Of a stretch of DNA of 11,671 nt, positions 6,080 through 11,671 are shown one piece after another; position 1 is the stretch's first letter, and each line of letters starts with the position of its first letter. A program made the position numbers and the translations under genes. The notes under the pieces were generated by a model. It did not search any database and was not told the DNA's origin. It was given only the letters and a program-made list of their open reading frames with translations. Origin of the DNA: Tepidimonas sp. UBA997 (lineage in GTDB: Bacteria; Pseudomonadota; Gammaproteobacteria; Burkholderiales; Burkholderiaceae_C); the NCBI GenBank assembly GCA_002291945.1, contig DBAZ01000055.1:10792-22462 (forward strand), given 5' to 3'.

Positions 6080-7195
6080 ATGGATTTCGATTTTTCCGCC
6101 GACCAGGTGCAACTGCGCGACGCCGTGCGCCGCTGGGTGGACAAGGGGTATGACTTTGAGCGCCGCAAGGGGATTGTGGCGGCCGGTGGCTTCGACCGCC
6201 GCGCCTACGCCGAACTGGCCGAACTGGGCCTATGTGGCCTGTATGTGGCCGACGAGCATGGCGGTCTGGGCATGGGCCCGGTCGAGGCGATGGTGGCGAT
6301 GGAAGAACTCGGGCGCGGCATCGTGCTCGAACCCTTGGCGCATACGCTGGTTAGCTCTGGTGTGTTGGGCGCTTGTGCCAACCAGCACCTGCAAGCCGAC
6401 TGGCTGCCTCGCCTCGCCTGCGGCGAAGCCCTGGTGGTACTGGCCCATCAGGAGCGCGGGCTGCGTTACCGTTTGGGCGCCACCCAGACCCATGCCACCC
6501 AGGAGGGGGACGGTTGGACCGTCAGCGGCACCAAGAGCGTCGTGCCAGCGGGCGATGTGGCCGATGGCTGGCTGGTGCCGGCCCAGACCGATCAGGGCGT
6601 GGCCTTGTTCCTGGTGGCGCACGCTGCGACGGGGGTGGAGCGCAACGGCTACCTCACCCAAGACGGCAGCCGCGCCGCCGAACTCCGGTTCAGCCAGACA
6701 CCTGCTCAACTGGTGACCCGAGACGGCCAAACAGCCCTGGAACTGGCGGTGGACATCGGCATTGCCGCCAGCAGCGCCTACGCCATCGGCGTGATGGACC
6801 AGACCGTGACCGTCACGGCCGACTACCTCAACACGCGCAAGCAGTTCGGCGTGCCGATTGCCAGCTTCCAGGCTCTGCGCCACCGCATGGCCGACATGAA
6901 GATGCAACTGGAACTCGCCCGCAGCATGAGCTACTACGCCAGCCTCAAGCTGAATGCGCCCACCGGCGAACGCCGCCAGGCCCTGGCCCGAGCCAAGGTG
7001 CAGTTGGGGCAGAGCCTGCGCTTCGTGGGTCAGCAGGCGGTGCAGCTACATGGCGGCATTGGCGTGACCGACGAATACATCGTCAGCCACTACTTCAAGA
7101 CCCTGACCCAGCTCGAAATGACCTGGGGTGACACACTGCATCATCTGGGCGAAGTGAGCGCACGCATGCAGGAGTCGGCGGGCGTCTTTGCCTGA
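6080..7195 (+). CDS. pimD: acyl-CoA dehydrogenase, PimD-like small subunit (pimeloyl-CoA dehydrogenase type)
   Basis: The 371-residue protein is the natural partner of the preceding gene: it begins 9 bp after that stop, and GGAG (6071-6074), right after the TGA, forms its Shine-Dalgarno. The N-terminal domain begins MDFDFSADQVQLRDAVRRWV and contains HGGLGMGPVEA (60-70). The C-terminal domain has YLNTRKQFGVPIASFQALRH (249-267 region), which carries the Arg and Gln-Phe-Gly that contact FAD at the subunit interface, and LHGGIGVTDEY (323-333). The middle domain is divergent and lacks the typical GSD and KxWxT motifs seen in the large subunit. The catalytic Glu of the YEGT type is also absent. This fits a subunit that completes the FAD site and structure while catalysis is done by the partner. 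The assignment to pimeloyl-type substrates is by overall resemblance. Its stop is 13 bp from the convergent stop at 7209. Confidence 0.88.
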   Translation: MDFDFSADQVQLRDAVRRWVDKGYDFERRKGIVAAGGFDRRAYAELAELGLCGLYVADEHGGLGMGPVEAMVAMEELGRGIVLEPLAHTLVSSGVLGACANQHLQADWLPRLACGEALVVLAHQERGLRYRLGATQTHATQEGDGWTVSGTKSVVPAGDVADGWLVPAQTDQGVALFLVAHAATGVERNGYLTQDGSRAAELRFSQTPAQLVTRDGQTALELAVDIGIAASSAYAIGVMDQTVTVTADYLNTRKQFGVPIASFQALRHRMADMKMQLELARSMSYYASLKLNAPTGERRQALARAKVQLGQSLRFVGQQAVQLHGGIGVTDEYIVSHYFKTLTQLEMTWGDTLHHLGEVSARMQESAGVFA

Positions 7196-7208
7196 ATCCT
7201 GCAGCGGT

Positions 7209-9350
7209 TCAACCCAGCCAGCCCTGACGCCAGATCCAGAACACGCCTGCCAGCAGCAAAACCAGCAGGATCAGCCAGGGCCACGGGCTGGATTTTTCGG
7301 CATAGGGGTCTTGAATCGAGCGCTTCGACCCAGCGGGCAGTGCAGCCACACCCGTCAGGGATGCGCCAAACGGAATGTTGATGCGCGCCCGGATGTTGAC
7401 GGCCCAGCCATTGGCGTCCAGCAGCGGGCCCAGGTTGCGCTGCCGCAGCTTGAGCCAGGCCAGTAACATCGAGGGGCCAGAAATCAGCAGTAGGATGCCC
7501 AGCAGCACCAGGGGCATCTGCCAGGCGGGCAAGCCCAGAAAACCGGTGATCACCGCCGCCAGGGCGGTGCCCAGAGCACCCAGGGCCAAACCGATCGCGG
7601 CAAAAATACCGGCAAATTTGGCAATGTCGAACGCCTGCTGCTGGGCCCCGGCAGAAGTCGCCGTCGTGGCACCCGGATCGGCCACGCGTGCGGCCGACTT
7701 GGCCTCGATGTCCTTGTCGCGGGCGGCACCGAATCGTTGGACCTGCTCCCCGATCATGCGGGCGACGCGCTTGTACGGCGACCAGAACGCCTGGCGCACG
7801 CTGATCGGGGCTTCCACCACCTTGATCACGCTGGCGTTCCAGTCACGCCCGAGCCGGTCATAAAACACCCCGTTGCGCCCTGGCACCATCATCTCGTCGG
7901 CGTCGCCGCCCGTCATGGCTGCCACGAGGGTGATGGGTGCCTCGCCCTGGCGCACGCCCTGGCAGTACACCAGATAAGCCCCGGAAAGCGGCGCCAGTTC
8001 GGCATGCCGCTCCATGTCAGTCACGCGCAAGCACAGGTCGCAACTGCGCTGGTCGATGTACAGCGTCCCGGCCTGGAACACCGCCCGGGCGTTGCCGCTG
8101 TAGAAATCGCTCAGGCTGACAAAGTTGCGCAGCAGGGTCACCAGATCGCGGCGCAGATGCAGTAACTTCTCCAGGGCATCGACCAGGGTCGCATCGGTGT
8201 CGGACTGGGCATCCTGCTCGATCAGACGCTGCAAGGCCGCCACGGTGTCGGGTGCCAGCAGCGTGTCCCACTGTTCGGCTGGTATATCAGCGGCTGGGGT
8301 GGCGGGTTTGGCGGCCAACCATCCCCGGTAGGCCGTCAGTTTCTGGCTCAGACCCTGCCACTGCTCGAGCGTGAGCTGGCTTTGATCGCCCAGCACCGGC
8401 AGCACCACGGCAGCACGCAAGGCGGCCATGGCGGTCTGCCACGCAGGGTTGATGCCGTCCACCAGCGGCAGTGACCCACCGGGCACCACCTTGGCCAGGG
8501 GCAAGGCCGCCACCTCCTGGCGGGTGTCACTCAAGGGCAGGCCGGCAATCTCGGTGTAGTGGCTGTCAGACGGGTTCAGGGCCGCCGTGGCACGGTCGTC
8601 AAACGCCGCCAGTCGGCAGCGGGTGAAGTAGTCGTCCACCTTGGGCTGCACGGCATCAAAGGCGGACAACGCAGCCGCCGTGCCATCACCAAAGGCCATG
8701 ATCTGGGCCGTTTCATCGCAGGCTCGGGCCTGCCACTGGCGCACCTCGTCGGCCACAGCCAGAAACGCCGCCAGCGTCTCGGCCGACACACCCGCTTGCC
8801 CACTGCGATCGGTCTGGGTGCCGACCGTGGCCAGCACGTACGCCATCAGGGCCTGCACAGCGGGGTCGGGGCTCAAGGCAGCGGGCACGATGCCGTCGCC
8901 ATTGAGTTGATCGGGCGGGAACAGGCGGGCGGGGTCGGCCAGATCCGCCAGCACCAGCTTTGTGTCACCAGGGCGGCCGACTCGGGCCAGTACATCGTGC
9001 GCCGCAGTCACCAGATCCTGCCCCTCAGGGGTCGCTGCATCGAGCGCGGCCAGGGGCAGGGCATCCCCCGGTTCGAACAGCAGATTCGGGTCACGCAGGA
9101 CGCCACAGACCCATTGCACCGCCGCGAGCAACTCATGGACGCGGATCTGGCCGTCGTCATCGCCGTCGAGTAGCTGGAGGGTTTTCTCGTCAAACTCCAG
9201 GCCAGCGGTCGGGCAGGCCAGCACCGCCCACAGTTTCTGGTCGAGCTCGGCTAGGTGGCGCAGATCGTCGGCGGTTTCGATTTGAACCTGATCAAACCCG
9301 CCCGAACGAAAAAAACGCCAGCGGTGCGAGGCAGCAGACGAAGCACCCAT
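7209..9350 (-). CDS. EF-hand protein with C-terminal membrane anchor, function unknown
   Basis: I recognise no named function for this 713-residue protein. There is no signal peptide. Residues 62-73 form a canonical calcium-binding EF-hand loop (DGDDDGQIRVHE: acids at 1, 3, 5, Gly6, Ile8, Glu12). A second, degenerate loop may lie at 147-155 (DQLNGDGIV). A Cys-containing block at about 410-530 looks like the most conserved part: FYSGNARAVFQAGTLYIDQR, Cys437 and Cys440, Cys463, then GRNGVFYDRLGRDW (491-504) and RQAFWSPYKR (519-528). Three probable membrane helices follow (about 577-606, 612-634 and 689-707), with a 50-residue loop containing RNLGPLLDANGW (638-649) between the second and third. 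This suggests a large soluble domain anchored to the inner membrane and possibly calcium-responsive; that is inference. AGGAG (9356-9360) lies 5 nt before the ATG at 9350. The gene converges on the PimD-like gene. Confidence 0.85.
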   Translation of the reverse strand: MGASSAASHRWRFFRSGGFDQVQIETADDLRHLAELDQKLWAVLACPTAGLEFDEKTLQLLDGDDDGQIRVHELLAAVQWVCGVLRDPNLLFEPGDALPLAALDAATPEGQDLVTAAHDVLARVGRPGDTKLVLADLADPARLFPPDQLNGDGIVPAALSPDPAVQALMAYVLATVGTQTDRSGQAGVSAETLAAFLAVADEVRQWQARACDETAQIMAFGDGTAAALSAFDAVQPKVDDYFTRCRLAAFDDRATAALNPSDSHYTEIAGLPLSDTRQEVAALPLAKVVPGGSLPLVDGINPAWQTAMAALRAAVVLPVLGDQSQLTLEQWQGLSQKLTAYRGWLAAKPATPAADIPAEQWDTLLAPDTVAALQRLIEQDAQSDTDATLVDALEKLLHLRRDLVTLLRNFVSLSDFYSGNARAVFQAGTLYIDQRSCDLCLRVTDMERHAELAPLSGAYLVYCQGVRQGEAPITLVAAMTGGDADEMMVPGRNGVFYDRLGRDWNASVIKVVEAPISVRQAFWSPYKRVARMIGEQVQRFGAARDKDIEAKSAARVADPGATTATSAGAQQQAFDIAKFAGIFAAIGLALGALGTALAAVITGFLGLPAWQMPLVLLGILLLISGPSMLLAWLKLRQRNLGPLLDANGWAVNIRARINIPFGASLTGVAALPAGSKRSIQDPYAEKSSPWPWLILLVLLLAGVFWIWRQGWLG

Positions 9351-9355
9351 GATGA

Positions 9356-9409
9356 CTCCTATGACTCTTTAGCGTCGGAATGTAGCATTTTGCACACCCC
9401 AAATGTCAC
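9356..9409 (-). promoter_or_regulatory. candidate promoter and ribosome binding site of the EF-hand membrane protein gene
   Basis: Minus-strand GTGACA (9404-9409, 5 of 6 to TTGACA) is followed after 19 bp by TACATT (9379-9384), which carries an extended -10 TGC just upstream. A start near 9372 would give a leader of about 22 nt containing the Shine-Dalgarno AGGAG (9356-9360). The spacer is longer than optimal, and the extended -10 may compensate. This would let the gene be expressed apart from the HNH gene 72 bp upstream. Confidence 0.45.
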
Positions 9410-9422
9410 TGCGAAGCAGAGC

Positions 9423-9980
9423 TCAGCCGTGCAGGCGCGACGTTTTGGGCAGGTGCGCCATCAGGAATTCCATCTGGTCGGCAAGGATGCGGCGGTTGCG
9501 CAAGATGAAGTCTTCCCACAGGCTGGGCACGTAGGGCGCGTACAGCAGCGGCATGTGCGCCTGTTCCGGGGTGCGGTTGCCCTTGCGGTGGTTGCACGAG
9601 CGGCAAGCCGTGACCACGTTCATCCAGTGGTCGCGCCCCTTTTGCGCCAGCGGCAGAATGTGTTCGCGGGTCAGCTCGTCTTCGTGAAAATCGCCGCCGC
9701 AATAGGCGCAGACGTTGCGGTCGCGGGCGAACAATTTGGTGTTGCTCAGCGTTGGTTTGAGATCGAAGGGGTTGATGCTGGGCACGCCCTTGGTGCCGAT
9801 GATGGAGTTGACCTCGATCACCGACTGCATGCCCGTGACGGCATTGTGCCCGCCTCGGAACACGGCCACCTGCTGCCCCATTTCCCAGCGCACTTCTGCG
9901 GCGGCGTAGTGCAACACCGCCTCTTCCAGACTGATCCAGGACTGGGGCAAACCCTGGGCTGACAACTTCAACACCTTCAA
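9423..9980 (-). CDS. HNH endonuclease family protein
   Basis: The 185-residue protein has a zinc-supported HNH nuclease domain. Two CxxC pairs, Cys91/Cys94 and Cys126/Cys129, should bind a structural zinc. Between them is the nuclease motif REHILPLAQKG (105-115), with His107 as the likely general base, Asn121 in the middle, and NHRKG (130-134) after the second pair. The first 80 residues hold a small separate domain with no clear family. The start is a TTG codon at 9980; it is chosen because a strong Shine-Dalgarno GGAGG (plus-strand CCTCC, 9987-9991) lies 6 nt upstream, while the next candidate, GTG at 9974, is too far away. Solitary genes of this type are common in Betaproteobacteria and have no assigned role. 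No restriction or phage partner is nearby. The palindromic element begins only 4-11 bp upstream of the Shine-Dalgarno. Confidence 0.88.
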   Translation of the reverse strand: MKVLKLSAQGLPQSWISLEEAVLHYAAAEVRWEMGQQVAVFRGGHNAVTGMQSVIEVNSIIGTKGVPSINPFDLKPTLSNTKLFARDRNVCAYCGGDFHEDELTREHILPLAQKGRDHWMNVVTACRSCNHRKGNRTPEQAHMPLLYAPYVPSLWEDFILRNRRILADQMEFLMAHLPKTSRLHG

Positions 9981-9986
9981 GATCGA

Positions 9987-9991
9987 CCTCC
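9987..9991 (-). promoter_or_regulatory. Shine-Dalgarno that fixes the TTG start of the HNH gene
   Basis: GGAGG on the minus strand is separated by 6 nt from TTG at 9980. This is the best ribosome binding site match in the window next to a non-ATG start, and it decides the start choice. Confidence 0.7.
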
Positions 9992-9995
9992 GTGC

Positions 9996-10180
9996 GTTGA
10001 ACCGAGATGGTCCATTAGGCGCACCATCGGTACTGCTTGAACGTCAGCGGGGCATTTGCGGCCATTTCGGCCCCTCTTCGTCGCCAATTGCACAGGCCAT
10101 TGGCTCCTCAGTCGGGACCAAACTGGCTCGCAAATGCCCTCGCTGCCATCTCAAGCCCTAATGGACCATCTCGGTTGAAC
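9996..10180. mobile_element. MITE-like palindromic element with flanking 7 bp direct repeats
   Basis: A 171 bp core (10003-10173) has perfect 17 bp terminal inverted repeats, CGAGATGGTCCATTAGG at 10003-10019 and its complement at 10157-10173. Identical 7 bp direct repeats GTTGAAC flank it at 9996-10002 and 10174-10180, as a target-site duplication would. The palindrome continues inward: GCTTGA (10035-10040) with TCAAGC (10151-10156); GGGCATTTGCG (10050-10060) with CGCAAATGCCC (10129-10139), plus CAGCG/CGCTG beyond a one-base bulge; and a central stem GCCAAT (10083-10088) with ATTGGC (10099-10104) around a 10 nt loop. The left arm carries about 15 extra bases (10020-10034). It encodes no protein. 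Because GTTGAAC is itself nearly palindromic, it could instead be the end of longer, one-mismatch inverted repeats. A structured RNA is another possibility. Confidence 0.65.
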
Positions 10181-10189
10181 TTGTGTCAA

Positions 10190-10195
10190 TATAAC
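10190..10195 (+). promoter_or_regulatory. candidate -10 hexamer of the ribF promoter
   Basis: TATAAC (5 of 6 to TATAAT) lies 26 nt before the ribF ATG at 10222, so transcription would begin near 10202. At canonical spacing the -35 would fall at about 10167-10172, inside the right terminal repeat of the palindromic element, where no good match is seen. TTGAAC at 10175-10180 is a good -35 by sequence, but it is only 9 bp away. Confidence 0.45.
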
Positions 10196-10221
10196 GCGCT
10201 TTGGTTACGAAACACCACCGC

Positions 10222-11274
10222 ATGAGAATCATCCAGGGCCTCAACAAGTTGTGGCAGCACGCGCAGACCGACGCCAAGGGCTGTGCGCTCACCATAGGCA
10301 ACTTCGACGGGGTGCATCGGGGGCACCAGGCCATGCTGGCCTTGCTGAACAACGAAGCCCGCCATCGGGGTCTGCCGAGTTGCGCACTCACGTTCGAGCC
10401 CCACCCCCGCGACTACTTTGCGGCCCGCTTCCACAAGCCCGAGTTGGCCCCGGCACGCATTGCCACCCTGCGCGACAAACTGCACGAGTTGCGCGCTTGC
10501 GGGGTGGATCGATGCGTCATCCTGCCGTTCGACCACGCCTTGGCCAGCCTGTCGGCCCAGGCCTTCGTGCAAGACGTGCTGGTGCGCGCCCTAGGTGCCA
10601 AGTACGTGCTGGTGGGCGATGACTTCCGCTTTGGTGCCCAGCGCCAGGGCGACTACGCCTTGCTGGACGCCGCCGGTGCGCAACTCGGTTTCGACGTGGC
10701 ACGCATGCTGAGCTACGAGGTGCATCGGCTGCGGGTGTCGAGTTCGGCGGTGCGCGACGCACTGGCGGCTGGGCGCATGCAGGATGCCGCCGCCCTGCTC
10801 GGTCGGCCCTACGGCATCAGCGGCCATGTGGTGCACGGGCGCAAGCTGGGGCGCGAGCTCGGCGCGAGTGCGCCCGGAGCGGGAGACGGCTTTCGCACGC
10901 TCAACCTGCGTTTCAGCCACTGGAAACCCGCCGCCAGCGGCATTTTCGTGGTGCAGGTGCATGGGCTGGACCCCGACCCGAACGCCGCCCCGCTGCCGGG
11001 GGTGGCGAACTTGGGCGTGCGCCCCTCGCTGGACCCGAACGACGCCAACGGCGGCCGCGTGCTACTCGAAACCCACTGCCTGCAATGGCCCGAACGCATC
11101 CGGCAGGCGCTGCAGACCGCCCCGACGCCGGGCGAGGCCTACGGTAAAATCGTGCGGGTGGAGTTGCTGCACAAACTGCACGACGAGCTTCGTTACCACA
11201 GCCTCGACGCCCTCACCCGCGGCATCGACCAAGACTGCGCCGACGCCCGTGCCTGGTTCGCCGCACACCGCTGA
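10222..11274 (+). CDS. ribF: bifunctional riboflavin kinase / FAD synthetase
   Basis: RibF phosphorylates riboflavin to FMN and adenylates FMN to FAD. The 350-residue protein has the N-terminal nucleotidyltransferase domain with GNFDGVHRGH (26-35), TFEPHPRDYF (57-66), GDDFRFG (132-138) and the SSSAVRDAL segment (173-181). The C-terminal flavokinase domain starts at RPYGISGHVVHGRKLG (195-210). The usual PTAN metal/nucleotide motif appears as RTLN (225-228) after an insertion of about 9 residues, keeping Thr226 and Asn228. Glu283 in LLETH is the likely catalytic base. The ATG at 10222 is preferred over an in-frame TTG at 10201, because the N terminus then matches the family and the TTG would lie at or before the predicted transcription start. 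No Shine-Dalgarno is evident. ileS follows, the common ribF-ileS order. Confidence 0.95.
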   Translation: MRIIQGLNKLWQHAQTDAKGCALTIGNFDGVHRGHQAMLALLNNEARHRGLPSCALTFEPHPRDYFAARFHKPELAPARIATLRDKLHELRACGVDRCVILPFDHALASLSAQAFVQDVLVRALGAKYVLVGDDFRFGAQRQGDYALLDAAGAQLGFDVARMLSYEVHRLRVSSSAVRDALAAGRMQDAAALLGRPYGISGHVVHGRKLGRELGASAPGAGDGFRTLNLRFSHWKPAASGIFVVQVHGLDPDPNAAPLPGVANLGVRPSLDPNDANGGRVLLETHCLQWPERIRQALQTAPTPGEAYGKIVRVELLHKLHDELRYHSLDALTRGIDQDCADARAWFAAHR

Positions 11275-11286
11275 CTCATCTTGCCG

Positions 11287-11302
11287 TTGCGCCCGGGCGC
11301 AA
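11287..11302. repeat. perfect 16 bp palindrome between ribF and ileS
   Basis: TTGCGCCCGGGCGCAA is an uninterrupted self-complementary 16-mer, 12 bp after the ribF stop and 26 bp before the ileS ATG. It has no T-run after it, so it is not a standard terminator. A protein-binding site or an RNA hairpin in the intercistronic region are both possible. Confidence 0.6.
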
Positions 11303-11328
11303 GGCCGGTCGAAAAACACCCTAGCCCT

Positions 11329-11671
11329 ATGTCCGACGCCAACGCCAACGCCGCCTCGACGGCCCCCACCGGGACCGATTTCAGCGCCACCCTGAACCTG
11401 CCCGACACCCCCTTCCCGATGCGCGGCAACCTGCCCCAGCGCGAGCCCGGCTGGGTGCAGCAATGGCAAGAGCAAGGCCTGTACCAGCGCCTGCGCGCAG
11501 CCCGCATCGGCGCACCCAAGTTCATCCTGCACGACGGCCCGCCCTACGCCAACGGCCAGATCCACATCGGCCACGCGGTCAACAAGGTGCTCAAGGACAT
11601 GATCGTCAAGGCACGCCAACTGGCGGGGTTTGATGCGCAATACATCCCCGGCTGGGACTGCCACGGCCTGC
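11329..11671 (+). CDS. ileS: isoleucyl-tRNA synthetase, N-terminal part, cut by the window edge
   Basis: The 114 codons present encode the start of a class I aminoacyl-tRNA synthetase that charges tRNA(Ile). A low-complexity Asn/Ala/Thr-rich lead of about 16 residues is followed by the IleRS N terminus: TLNLPDTPFPMRGNLPQREP (21-40), then DGPPYANGQIHIGHA (69-83), which contains the HIGH ATP-binding signature (80-82 region), and IPGWDCHGL (106-114) at the edge. These segments distinguish IleRS from ValRS and LeuRS. The frame is open to the last base. The ATG at 11329 lies 54 bp after the ribF stop, and no good Shine-Dalgarno is seen. Co-transcription with ribF is likely. Confidence 0.95.
   Translation, partial: MSDANANAASTAPTGTDFSATLNLPDTPFPMRGNLPQREPGWVQQWQEQGLYQRLRAARIGAPKFILHDGPPYANGQIHIGHAVNKVLKDMIVKARQLAGFDAQYIPGWDCHGL

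Noticed and set aside
7196..7208. A bidirectional terminator between the convergent PimD-like and EF-hand genes
   Set aside because: The 13 bp gap holds no hairpin with T-runs on either strand.
10175..10195. TTGAAC and TATAAC as a complete ribF promoter
   Set aside because: The two hexamers are only 9 bp apart, too close for a sigma-70 promoter; only the -10 is kept as a candidate.
10201..10221. TTG at 10201 as the ribF start
   Set aside because: It has no Shine-Dalgarno, would coincide with the predicted transcription start, and adds residues not expected in RibF; ATG at 10222 fits better.

Overview
The window is GC-rich, densely packed bacterial chromosome. It looks like Betaproteobacteria, order Burkholderiales, probably Comamonadaceae-like. 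This rests on the gene content (ribF next to ileS, a PimC/PimD-type acyl-CoA dehydrogenase pair, YceH/DUF480 beside purN) and on the style of the proteins; no 16S or other marker is present, so the placement is inference.

Layout. Positions 1-48 hold the possible first codons of a minus-strand gene that runs off the left edge. Next come a minus-strand RsmB/NOP-type RNA cytosine methyltransferase (55-1137) and, divergent from it, prfC (release factor 3, 1201-2820), followed closely by a Uma2-family putative nuclease (2836-3390). purN (3500-4114, minus) and a YceH/DUF480 gene (4130-4786, plus) are divergent, with only 15 bp between their start codons. A two-gene operon for a heteromeric acyl-CoA dehydrogenase of the pimeloyl-CoA type follows (4889-6070 and 6080-7195). 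Convergent to it is a 713-residue protein of unknown function with an EF-hand near its N terminus and a C-terminal membrane anchor (7209-9350, minus), preceded by an HNH endonuclease with a TTG start (9423-9980, minus). After a 240 bp intergenic region come ribF (10222-11274) and the start of ileS (11329 to the right edge), a conserved pairing.

How the genes work together. Most are core functions: translation (prfC, ileS, the RNA methyltransferase), purine synthesis (purN) and flavin cofactor synthesis (ribF). RibF makes the FAD that the two acyl-CoA dehydrogenases need, although they are not co-transcribed. The Uma2 protein, the HNH protein and the EF-hand membrane protein are the accessory or poorly understood parts.

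The most unusual DNA feature is in the HNH/ribF intergenic region: a 171 bp imperfect palindrome (10003-10173) with perfect 17 bp terminal inverted repeats, bounded by 7 bp direct repeats GTTGAAC. It looks like a MITE-type insertion sitting in the divergent promoter region. Several genes also have -10-like hexamers very close to their start codons and little or no Shine-Dalgarno sequence, which suggests leaderless or near-leaderless transcripts. I see no tRNA, rRNA, CRISPR array, intact transposase gene or phage gene, and no convincing Rho-independent terminator.
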